From NCBI RefSeq assembly GCF_900046455.1, contig NZ_FCOT01000012.1:854017-918016 (forward strand): 64,000 nt of DNA, given 5' to 3'. Position numbers and translations under genes: made by a program. The notes below the pieces were generated by a model, which worked only from the letters and a program-made list of their open reading frames with translations, made no database searches and had not been told where the DNA came from. Positions 27,226 to 35,136 of this stretch are shown piece after piece; position 1 is the first letter of the stretch, and each line of letters starts with the position of its first letter. Source of the stretch: Cellulomonas timonensis. GTDB taxonomy: Bacteria > Actinomycetota > Actinomycetes > Actinomycetales > Cellulomonadaceae.

Positions 27226-28353
27226 TCAGGCCGTCCGGTAGGCGCCCGTCATCCGCACAGCGCCCGCCTGCACACCCTTGGTGCCCGACACCAGCTCGAC
27301 GTCCAGCACGTCCCGCAGCGCCTCCAGCGGGCTCACCGTGCCGAGATCCCAGGCGGGCAGGCCCAACTCCGCAGCGTGCGCCACAACCCCGTCCACGGCC
27401 TCGGGGGCCACGATCGCGACCATCCCCACGCCCAGGTTGAGGGTGTTCTCCAGGTCACTCCACGGCACCCCGCCGAGCGTCCGGACCAGGTCGAAGACCG
27501 GGGGCAGCAACCAGCTGCCGCGCGCCACCTCGGCCACCAGGCCGGCGGGCAGCACCCGGGCGACGTTGGCCGCCAGGCCGCCACCGGTGACGTGCGAGAA
27601 CGCGTGCACGCCGCCCGCCGCCCGCTCCACGAGGGCCAGGCAGTCGGAGGCGTAGACCCGGGTCGGGACCAGCAGCTCCTCGCCGAGCGTGCGGCCCAGA
27701 TCGGGCACATGCCGCTCGAGGCCCCAGCCGGCGACCTCGATCACCTTGCGCACCAGCGAATACCCGTTGGAGTGCAGGCCGCTGGACCCCAGCGCGATCA
27801 GCACGTCACCGGAGCGCACCCGCTCCGGGCCGAGCACCTCGTCAGCCTCGACCACTCCGGTGGCGGCTCCCGCCACGTCGTACTCCTCCGGCCCGAGCAG
27901 GCCCGGGTGCTCGGCGGTCTCCCCGCCGACCAGCGCCGTCCCCGCGACCTCGCAGGCCGCCGCGATCCCGCGCACGATGTCCGCGATCCGCTCCGGCACC
28001 ACCCGTCCGCAGGCGATGTAGTCCGTCATGAACAGCGGCTTCGCGCCGACCACCACGATGTCGTCCACGACCATGCCGACCAGGTCGAAGCCGATCGTGT
28101 CGTGGATGTCCATCGCCTGCGCGATCGCGACCTTGGTGCCGACCCCGTCAGTGGACGTGGCCAACAGCGGACGGCGGTAGCCCACCAGCGCCGAGGCGTC
28201 ATAGAGCCCGGCGAACCCGCCGAAGCCGCCCAGCACCTGCGGCCCGTGGGTCGCGCGCACGGCGTCCTTCATCAGCTCGACGGCCTTGTCGCCGGCGTGC
28301 GTGTCCACTCCGGCGGCGGCGTAGGTGACGCCGGCGCCCTGTGCGGCGCTCAC
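27226..28353 (-). CDS. purM: Phosphoribosylformylglycinamidine cyclo-ligase
   Basis: 375 residues; forms AIR from FGAM and ATP in purine synthesis. Signatures: YAAAGVDTHAGDKAVELMK, LATSTDGVGTKVAIA, DLVGMVVDDIVVVGAKPLFM, ALVGGETAEHPGLL, and the Gly-rich SHVTGGGLAANVARVLP. It starts at GTG 28353, overlapping the purF stop by GTGA, so the two genes are translated as a unit. Confidence 0.96.
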   Translation of the reverse strand: MSAAQGAGVTYAAAGVDTHAGDKAVELMKDAVRATHGPQVLGGFGGFAGLYDASALVGYRRPLLATSTDGVGTKVAIAQAMDIHDTIGFDLVGMVVDDIVVVGAKPLFMTDYIACGRVVPERIADIVRGIAAACEVAGTALVGGETAEHPGLLGPEEYDVAGAATGVVEADEVLGPERVRSGDVLIALGSSGLHSNGYSLVRKVIEVAGWGLERHVPDLGRTLGEELLVPTRVYASDCLALVERAAGGVHAFSHVTGGGLAANVARVLPAGLVAEVARGSWLLPPVFDLVRTLGGVPWSDLENTLNLGVGMVAIVAPEAVDGVVAHAAELGLPAWDLGTVSPLEALRDVLDVELVSGTKGVQAGAVRMTGAYRTA

Positions 28354-29915
28354 GGGTGTTCCAGGGCGGTCGCGCCACCCGAGGTGCTCATCAAGGTCGA
28401 CAGTCCGTCCTCTGGGGCTCCCAGTGGGAGCTCGTTCTGCTCGAGCAGCTGCTTGCCGAGCCGAGACTCGGGCGGCAGCTCGATGGGGTAGTGGCCGCTG
28501 AAGCACGCGGTGCAGAGCTGCGACGCGGGCTGCTCAGTCGCCTCGATCATCGCCTCCTGGGAGATGTAGCCGAGGGAGTCGGCGCCCAGCGACGCGCCGA
28601 TCTCCTCGACGCCCAAGCCGGTGGCGATGAGCTCGGCACGGGTGGCGAAGTCGATGCCGTAGAAGCAGGGCCACTTCACCGGGGGCGAGCTGATCCGCAC
28701 GTGCACCTCGGCTGCCCCGGCCTCGCGGAGCATCCGGATCAGGGCGCGCTGCGTGTTGCCGCGGACGATCGAGTCGTCCACCACCACGAGGCGCTTGCCG
28801 CGGATGACCTCGCGCAGCGGGTTCAGCTTGAGCCGGATGCCCAGCTGGCGCAGGGTCTGCGAGGGCTGGATGAACGTGCGGCCCACGTAGGCGTTCTTGG
28901 TCAGCCCTTGTCCGAACGGGATGCCCGACGCCGCCGCGTAGCCGACGGCGGCCGGGGTGCCGGACTCGGGCACGGGGATGACGAGGTCTGCCTCGACGGG
29001 GTGCTCGGCGGCGAGGCGGCGGCCCATCTCGACGCGCGCGGCGTGCACGGAGCGGCCCGCGATGGTCGTGTCGGGCCGGGCCAGGTAGACGTACTCGAAC
29101 ACGCAGCCCGCGCGCTCCACGGGGGCGAAGCGCTGCGTGCGCAGGCCGTCGGAGTCGATCGCGATGAACTCGCCGGGCTCGACCTCGCGCACGTAGGACG
29201 CGCCCACGATGTCGAGGGCTGGGATCTCGCTGGCGACGACCCAGCCGCGCTCCAGGCGGCCGAGGACGAGCGGGCGCACCCCCTGCGGGTCGCGTGCCGC
29301 GTACAGGGTGTGCTCGTCCATGAAGACGAGGCTGAAGGCGCCTCGCAGGCGCGGCAGCACTTCGAGCGCCGTGGCCTCGAGGGTGTGGTCCGGGTCGCCC
29401 GCGAACAGTGCGGTGATGAGCGCGGTGTCGGTGGTGTTGCCGCGGGCCAGCTCGCCGCGACGCTGCGGGCCGTACCGCTCGGCGACCAGGTCGACGAGCT
29501 CGGCGCTGTTCGTGAGGTTCCCGTTGTGGCCCAGGGCGAGGGTTCCGGAGGCCGTGGCGCCCAGCGTGGGCTGCGCGTTCTCCCAGGTGCTGGCGCCGGT
29601 CGTGGAGTACCGCGTGTGCCCGATGGCCAGGTGGCCGGTCAGGGCGTTGAGCGCGGTCTCGTCGAAGACCTGCGAGACGAGGCCCATGTCCTTGTAGACG
29701 AGCAGTTGCTCGCCGTTGGACGTCGCGATGCCCGCCGACTCCTGGCCGCGGTGCTGCAGCGCGTAGAGCCCGAAGTAGGTGAGTTTGGCGACCTCTTCAC
29801 CCGGAGCCCAGACCCCGAAGACGCCGCAGGCGTCTTGGGGGCCCTTCTCATCCGGTAGCAGGTCGTGGGTCAGGAGTCCGTCTCCGCGAAGGGCCACGCC
29901 ACCATGGTTGCACAC
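28350..29915 (-). CDS. purF: Amidophosphoribosyltransferase
   Basis: First committed step of purine synthesis (PRPP plus glutamine). N-terminal glutaminase with the nucleophilic Cys exposed after propeptide removal (KGPQDACGVFGVW), LYALQHRGQESAGIAT, GHTRYSTTG and GHNGNL. The PRPP-binding motif is LVVVDDSIVRGNTQRAL, and cysteines near the end (WPCFYGIDF, QLCTACFSGHYP) fit a 4Fe-4S cluster. 521 codons from GTG 29915; GTG 29897 would match the usual N-terminus of homologues better. Confidence 0.96.
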   Translation of the reverse strand: MCNHGGVALRGDGLLTHDLLPDEKGPQDACGVFGVWAPGEEVAKLTYFGLYALQHRGQESAGIATSNGEQLLVYKDMGLVSQVFDETALNALTGHLAIGHTRYSTTGASTWENAQPTLGATASGTLALGHNGNLTNSAELVDLVAERYGPQRRGELARGNTTDTALITALFAGDPDHTLEATALEVLPRLRGAFSLVFMDEHTLYAARDPQGVRPLVLGRLERGWVVASEIPALDIVGASYVREVEPGEFIAIDSDGLRTQRFAPVERAGCVFEYVYLARPDTTIAGRSVHAARVEMGRRLAAEHPVEADLVIPVPESGTPAAVGYAAASGIPFGQGLTKNAYVGRTFIQPSQTLRQLGIRLKLNPLREVIRGKRLVVVDDSIVRGNTQRALIRMLREAGAAEVHVRISSPPVKWPCFYGIDFATRAELIATGLGVEEIGASLGADSLGYISQEAMIEATEQPASQLCTACFSGHYPIELPPESRLGKQLLEQNELPLGAPEDGLSTLMSTSGGATALEHP

Positions 29916-29976
29916 GTGCCCGGCTGCCCGGGGCGACGATCCGGGTCGCGGATCGCGGGCCGGCGACGGGCAGCAC

Positions 29977-30058
29977 GAAGCCCCACGGGTCGGCCGGGAG
30001 CCAGGGCAGACCCGTGGGGCTTCGGGGTGGCTGGGGGCGCCGTGGGGCGCCCCCAGCC
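29977..30058. terminator. Double terminator between the xylanase gene and purF
   Basis: Two consecutive strong hairpins: a 15-bp perfect stem (29977-29991 with 30009-30023) and a 13-bp perfect stem (30029-30041 with 30046-30058, 4-base loop). They isolate the purine genes from the xylanase transcript. Confidence 0.85.
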
Positions 30059-30074
30059 GGGGTTCACCTCGAGG

Positions 30075-33000
30075 TCATGACCCCGAGGAGCCGCTCGGCT
30101 GGAGCGCGTCGCGCCGGCGCGAGACGACGACGAACGCCACGCCAGCCATGACCAGGACGAGGGCCAGCAGCCCGAGTCCGAGGCCCATGCCCGTCGACGC
30201 GAGCCAGCCGCCGGGGGTGGTCGCCCCCGGAGTCGTGCCCGGCGTCGTGCCCGGCGACGTGCCCGGCGCGCCCGGTGTGCCGGCGTCCGCGGCGGCGACG
30301 GTGAGGCTCGCTTCCACCAAGATCACGCCGTTGACCGCAGCCCCGATCCGGTACACCCCGAACGGGGTGTCCGCCGGGACCTGGGCGGCCACGACGGCGC
30401 TGCCGTCGGCGCCGACCACTGCCGTGCCGATCGTCAGCCCCGGAGCGACGCGTGCCCGAGCGGCACGCCTCTGGGCTCCAGCGTTCTCGGCAGTCCCGTC
30501 GATGAGCTGGATCGTGACCTCGTCGCCGGGGGTGAAGCCGGCCAGCCGCACCTCGAACGCCCCGCCGGGCGCGACCGTGACGTCGCTGAGCGACATCGAC
30601 GGCACGGGCTCCTGCGGGCCGACGGGCGAGTCGATCGCCGCGACGAGCTGGCCCACGCCCCAGCGGGCGGTGGACTGGTAGCCCGCGCCCGTGGGGTCGG
30701 CCCAGTTGGTGATCCCGGTGCGCGCCCCGGCGGACGCGTCGTTGACCTGGAAGTCCAGGCCGTGGAACGTGGCCAGGCCACCCTCGCCGAGCAGGTCGAC
30801 GGCGGCCTCGACCCGGTAGCCGGTGGCGGTCCGCACCACAGCGGACTCGAGGCGAGCCCTCTGGGCGCTCTCGTCACCGGTCCCGAACGAGACCACGTTG
30901 TCGGCGCTGATCCGGATCTGCGTGTCCTCGGCGCGGTAGCCGCCGTTCTTGTGGTTGCCCGCGTCGACGAAGAGCTCGACCGAGTCCTGGATCCACGGGT
31001 CGGAGCCCGTGACGTCCACGATCGGGTCGGTCACGTCCGCCAGGACGTACAGGGTGTCGCCCTTCCACAGCGTGCGGACCTGCGCGATGGCGCCGCCCGC
31101 GCCCTGGACCTGCTTGTCCGTGGCTATGACGCCGGAGTCGGCCCACACCTCGTCGACCGCGCCGTCGATCGCCGGCGCCGCCGACGCCTGCGCGACGTCG
31201 AGGTACGAGATCGGCTCCAGGAGCGTGAGCGTCCCCATCGCGCCCGGGGTGTTCCAGGCGCCCGTCGACGAGCCGTAGGCGACGCGGACGTCGAACTGGA
31301 GCGTGCTGCCCTCGACCGCCCCGTTGAGGGGCAGGTGCACGACGGCGACCCAGCCGCCGTCGACCTCAGTCGCGACGCCGTCGACGTCACCACTGCCGTT
31401 GCGGTGGAAGGAGAAGGTGTCGCCTCCGACGACGAGCGTCACCTTGTCGGCGACGTCCACGACGCTGTCGGCGACCTTGACGTACGCCGTGAGGTGGTCC
31501 GGCGCCCAGCGGAGCTGGAACGCCGAGTTCTCGTCGACAGCCCGCAGCCGCAGACGGTCCCACTCGGGCGAGCTGGTCGCCTCCGGGGTGAGGGCGACGT
31601 CGCCGCCGAACACGTCCGCCGTGCGCAGGCGGGCCGGGAGCGAGGCCCCGGCGGCGCCGTAGTAGGCGGGCTTGGCCAGCATCGCGTCGTTGAACACCAG
31701 GGGCGCGCCCGAGGAGTCCCGCCAGCTGCGGCCGTCCGTGAGTCCCCACACCGTGATCGAGAACAGCGAGCTCTCGTGGGCGCGGAACATCTCGAACGCG
31801 TCGCGGAAGTAGTAGCCCTGGTCGATCAGCCGAGCCTGCGTGACCGGGGTGCCGGTCGTGACGTCGAACTCGGTGACCGCCTGCGTCACGCCCATTCCCT
31901 CGAATCGCGTGATCGCGGACTCGAGCGCGGAGACCGGCATGTCGAGGTTCACATGGAACTGGTGGCCCACGCCGTCCAGCGGCACGCCCCGCTCGAGCAG
32001 GCGCTCGACGAGGTCGAAGTACCGCTGCTGCTTGCCGCTCTGCTCGGTGTTGTAGTCGTTGATGAACAGCGCCACCGGCCGGGCGGGGCCGCTCGCCGAC
32101 GCGAACTCGTCGTTGAACGCCTCGTCCGCGTACTGGAACGCGAGGTCGATGTACTGCTCGCCGAGGATGCGGAACCACTCGCTGCGCCGCAGGCCGTCGG
32201 CGTTCTCCGCGCCGTCCGAGACGACCTCGTTGACGACGTCCCAGGCGACGAGCGGGTTGGTGGCCGAGCCGAACTCCCCGTACTCGTCAGACAGGTACTC
32301 GGCGACGTTGAAGATGTGGTCGCGCAGCCGGTCCTTGAGGATCTGCTGCCCGGCAGGCGTCGCGGGGAGCGGGGCCCCGGCGCTGTCCTGGAAGAACCAG
32401 TCCGGCGTCTGGCTGTGCCAGACGAGCACGTGGCCGTACATCCGCAGGTCGTTGTCCTGCGAGTACTTCATCAGCGCGTCAGCCTCGACGTGCGGGCTGA
32501 ACGTGCCGTCCGCGGCGTACCAGGCCTCGGGCTTCATGTGGTTCTCAGGCGTGATCTGGTTGAAGTGGCGCAGCAGGAGGTCGCTGGCCGATCCGGTGGT
32601 CTCCCGGCTGTCGATCGCGACACCGAGGGGCACCCCGACCGAGTCCATCAGCGCGGGAAGGTCCTCGATGACGCTGGGCGCCGGCTGACGGACGGTGATG
32701 TCGTCGATGAGGAACGTCGAGGTGTTGCCCGCGGCGTTGTTCGCCCACTTCGTCTCGAAGTAGACGGACGCGGAGTCGGTGAACTGCGGCAGCGTGAACG
32801 TGCCCGTGACCTTGGTCCACCCGGTGGTCAGGCCCGTGAGCTGGACGAGGTTGGAGTACGTGGTGGTTCCGCCCGACGTCGTGGCGGAGCTGAAGGTCAT
32901 GTCCCCCGGGGCGGAATCGAACTTGATCCACGCCTCGAGCTCGTAGGCAGTCCCCGCGGTGAGGAGCCCCGACACGTCGAACGAGATGCCCTGGCCCTGG

Positions 33001-34253
33001 GACACGCGGTCGCTGACGCGGGCCGCGTACGTGCTGTTGTGGCCATCGGCGACAACGGCCACCGTCGGGTCGCCGTTGCCGTCGTCCCGCGGGCCCCAGC
33101 CCTGGAGCGTGTTGTCCTCGAAGTCAGCCTGCAGCGACGGGGCCGCGGGCGCCGGGGCGCCTCCGACGGGCAGCGTGAAGGTCCAGCCAGCGGCGAGACG
33201 CTCGGCGACGACAGCCTTCGTGGCGGCGACGGAGCCGGCGCGGGCGCCGCCACCGTCATGCACGAGGACGATCTCGCCCGGCTTCATGGCCGCGCGGAGC
33301 CGCGTGGTGAGCAGGGCCTCGTCCTGCGTCTCCCAGTCGGCGATGAGGTTGTCGACAGCCAGCGGCTGCATGCCGAGCGCGACCGCGACGGCCGAGGTCT
33401 GGCCCCAGCTGCCGTTGGGCGCCCGGAAGTACGGCACCTGCGCGTTCGGGTTGCCGAGCGCGGTGCGGATGATCTCGAGGTTCGCCATCAGGTCGGCCTG
33501 GGCCTGCTCCGGCGTCATGGAGCCCATGTCGGCGTACCCGGTGGAGTGGTTGCAGAGCGTGTGGCCCTCACGGACCATGCGCTTGAGGATGTCGCCGCCG
33601 CCGGTGGCCTGGATGTTCTGGCCGATGACGCAGAACGTGGCCTGGACGTCGTTCGCGGCCAGGAAGTCCAGCAGGTCCGTCGTGTAGGCGCCGTTGGGGC
33701 CGTCGTCGAAGGTCAGCGCGGAGACGTTGCCGGTGCCGCGCGCGAGCTTGGAGGGCGCGAGCACCGGGGAGACGGCGCCGCCGGGCACGAAGGCCGGGTC
33801 GATCACGATGCCGCCACCGGTGGCGGCCTTCGTGACGAGCACGTCGTCGAGCAGGAACCCGGGCTTGGACCCGGCCCACGAGCCGGCCTCGAGCGCGAAC
33901 TTGACCGTCGCCGCGTCCGCTGCCGCCGGCAGGGTGTAGGAGCCGGACACGGTGGTCCAGGCCGTGGTGCTCAGGGCGGCCGCGCCGACGGGCGTGTAGC
34001 TGCCGTCGTACATCGTGAACCGGCCGATCGCGTCGGCGTCAGCGTCGACGAGCTTGACGCGCGCGGACAGCGTGTAGGCCACCCCGTGCTCCAGCACGCC
34101 CTCGGCCGACCCGACCGAGTCCCAGGTGTTCGCACGGTTGGTCACGCTCAGCGCCTTGCCGGCGCCTTCCGTGACGTACGCGAGCGTGGGGCTGCCGCTC
34201 TGCTGGAGGGAGCCGAGGGTCTCGTCGTCGAAGTTCGCCGACAGCACCTCCAC
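30075..34253 (-). CDS. Modular CE4 deacetylase / GH10 xylanase with CBMs and LAxTG wall anchor
   Basis: 1,392 codons open in frame. Order: CBM4_9-like domain (~1-142); CE4/NodB polysaccharide deacetylase (~172-370: LTFDDGPNG, RAPNGSWG, LVHDGGG); second CBM4_9/22-like domain (~380-530); GH10 xylanase (~535-870: acid/base Glu in WDVVNEVV ~672, nucleophile Glu in VTEFDVTTG ~792); two CBM9-type domains (~890-1205); a beta domain; Gly/Thr/Pro linker; sorting signal LASTG (~1349), hydrophobic helix and RRR. So a surface-anchored acetylxylan-degrading enzyme. The second CE4 metal His is Tyr (HSTGY). The signal peptide is in another frame (see 34254-34375), separated by a run of six G (34279-34284). 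Confidence 0.88.
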   Translation of the reverse strand: MEVLSANFDDETLGSLQQSGSPTLAYVTEGAGKALSVTNRANTWDSVGSAEGVLEHGVAYTLSARVKLVDADADAIGRFTMYDGSYTPVGAAALSTTAWTTVSGSYTLPAAADAATVKFALEAGSWAGSKPGFLLDDVLVTKAATGGGIVIDPAFVPGGAVSPVLAPSKLARGTGNVSALTFDDGPNGAYTTDLLDFLAANDVQATFCVIGQNIQATGGGDILKRMVREGHTLCNHSTGYADMGSMTPEQAQADLMANLEIIRTALGNPNAQVPYFRAPNGSWGQTSAVAVALGMQPLAVDNLIADWETQDEALLTTRLRAAMKPGEIVLVHDGGGARAGSVAATKAVVAERLAAGWTFTLPVGGAPAPAAPSLQADFEDNTLQGWGPRDDGNGDPTVAVVADGHNSTYAARVSDRVSQGQGISFDVSGLLTAGTAYELEAWIKFDSAPGDMTFSSATTSGGTTTYSNLVQLTGLTTGWTKVTGTFTLPQFTDSASVYFETKWANNAAGNTSTFLIDDITVRQPAPSVIEDLPALMDSVGVPLGVAIDSRETTGSASDLLLRHFNQITPENHMKPEAWYAADGTFSPHVEADALMKYSQDNDLRMYGHVLVWHSQTPDWFFQDSAGAPLPATPAGQQILKDRLRDHIFNVAEYLSDEYGEFGSATNPLVAWDVVNEVVSDGAENADGLRRSEWFRILGEQYIDLAFQYADEAFNDEFASASGPARPVALFINDYNTEQSGKQQRYFDLVERLLERGVPLDGVGHQFHVNLDMPVSALESAITRFEGMGVTQAVTEFDVTTGTPVTQARLIDQGYYFRDAFEMFRAHESSLFSITVWGLTDGRSWRDSSGAPLVFNDAMLAKPAYYGAAGASLPARLRTADVFGGDVALTPEATSSPEWDRLRLRAVDENSAFQLRWAPDHLTAYVKVADSVVDVADKVTLVVGGDTFSFHRNGSGDVDGVATEVDGGWVAVVHLPLNGAVEGSTLQFDVRVAYGSSTGAWNTPGAMGTLTLLEPISYLDVAQASAAPAIDGAVDEVWADSGVIATDKQVQGAGGAIAQVRTLWKGDTLYVLADVTDPIVDVTGSDPWIQDSVELFVDAGNHKNGGYRAEDTQIRISADNVVSFGTGDESAQRARLESAVVRTATGYRVEAAVDLLGEGGLATFHGLDFQVNDASAGARTGITNWADPTGAGYQSTARWGVGQLVAAIDSPVGPQEPVPSMSLSDVTVAPGGAFEVRLAGFTPGDEVTIQLIDGTAENAGAQRRAARARVAPGLTIGTAVVGADGSAVVAAQVPADTPFGVYRIGAAVNGVILVEASLTVAAADAGTPGAPGTSPGTTPGTTPGATTPGGWLASTGMGLGLGLLALVLVMAGVAFVVVSRRRDALQPSGSSGS

Positions 34254-34375
34254 CGGCCCGGCCGCCTTCGCGGGGAGCGGGGGGACCCCAGCATCTGAGC
34301 GGACGCGACGCCGCCGATGACCAAACTAATTCCGAGGGTTCGCAGAAACCTGCGAGTTCCTTGAGTCCGACCCAC
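34254..34375 (-). other. Out-of-frame signal peptide of the xylanase
   Basis: AAAGGAG seven bases before GTG 34375 opens a peptide with basic start and hydrophobic core (RRFLRTLGISLVIGGVASAQ), a normal secretion signal. After the C6 run (minus strand) the frame departs from the xylanase and becomes Arg-rich. Adding one C would give ..LGSPPLPAKAAGPVEVLSANF, joining it smoothly to the mature protein. Either a sequencing error in the homopolymer, a fixed mutation, or slippage-based phase variation. Confidence 0.75.
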
Positions 34376-34669
34376 GACGACGCTCCTTTGCGCACCCTGA
34401 CATGGTTAGTGACCTGGGAATCTACGCAGAACTCGGACATTCAGACAAGCGTCCAGCAATATGTTCACCCGATCAACTATTCAGTCGCTCGGCGTGTCGC
34501 GACACGGAATCGTTCGGGTGACATACGGAATCCATCGACGGGCGACCCGGGCACAGGTCGTCGACAACGCCCTGACCTGCGAGGACGCACAGCGCAAAGC
34601 CCGCCGAACCGCCTCGAACCCGCCTGGAGGCGGGTGGATGGGCGGCCCGGCGGGCCTGGGAGGCGCGGG
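34376..34669. other. Intergenic region upstream of the xylanase
   Basis: About 290 bases without a supported ORF and lower in GC than its surroundings (34400-34520). It should contain the xylanase promoter and the end of the small membrane gene. A 14-bp perfect palindrome at 34493-34506 is the only clear element. Confidence 0.5.
34493..34506. promoter_or_regulatory. 14-bp palindrome upstream of the xylanase gene
   Basis: CGTGTCGCGACACG, perfectly self-complementary, about 118 bases before the GTG start. It does not resemble the TGGGAGCGCTCCCA element of cellulase repressors. Possible operator. Confidence 0.4.
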
Positions 34670-35068
34670 TCAGCGCGTGCGGCCGCTACGCCGATCGAGG
34701 AGGACGGCGATCGCGCCGCCGACGAAGGCCCCGAGGACGCCCAGCGCGAGGCCCACGAGGAACCGCACGGAGCCGAGCCCGTCGAGGAACGAGATGAAGC
34801 CGGCGCCGTCCGAGCCGCGCGTGCCGTCCTCCGCGCTCAGCTGCACGAGCACGAGCGCCACGACGATGCCGACGAGCGCGCCGACGGCCATGAAGACGCT
34901 GACCTTAGGCGCCCGGCGCACCGTGGCGGGCGTCGCGACCCGTCGGAGCTCGGCCTCGCTGGGCACGGGCTTCGGGTGCTCGACATCCGGCTCGGGCCGG
35001 GTCTGCGGCTCGGGCTGCGACGGCGGCGGAGTCTGCGGCTGGCCGTGCGAGGGCTGCTGGTCTGACAC
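34670..35068 (-). CDS. Proline-rich two-helix membrane protein, unknown function
   Basis: About 132 residues from GTG 35068 (VSDQQPSHGQP); a longer frame reaches 35110. The first ~55 residues are Pro/Gln rich and cytoplasmic in character; two membrane helices follow (VSVFMAVGALVGIVVALVLV and FLVGLALGVLGAFVGGAIAV) with a polar loop between them. Proteins of this plan occur near purF/purL in actinobacteria, so the gene may be an original member of the purine neighbourhood. No function assigned. Confidence 0.7.
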   Translation of the reverse strand: MSDQQPSHGQPQTPPPSQPEPQTRPEPDVEHPKPVPSEAELRRVATPATVRRAPKVSVFMAVGALVGIVVALVLVQLSAEDGTRGSDGAGFISFLDGLGSVRFLVGLALGVLGAFVGGAIAVLLDRRSGRTR

Positions 35069-35136
35069 CTGACGATCGTAGGCCAGCGCGCCGCGGCCCC
35101 GGACTCTCACCCGGGGCCGCGACCGCCATCAACCTC

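Noticed and set aside
30762-34298. Very long plus-strand open frame opposite the xylanase gene
   Set aside because: Antisense shadow of the GH10 gene: composition is Arg/Val/Asp-rich without domains, and the minus-strand frame has clear homology throughout.
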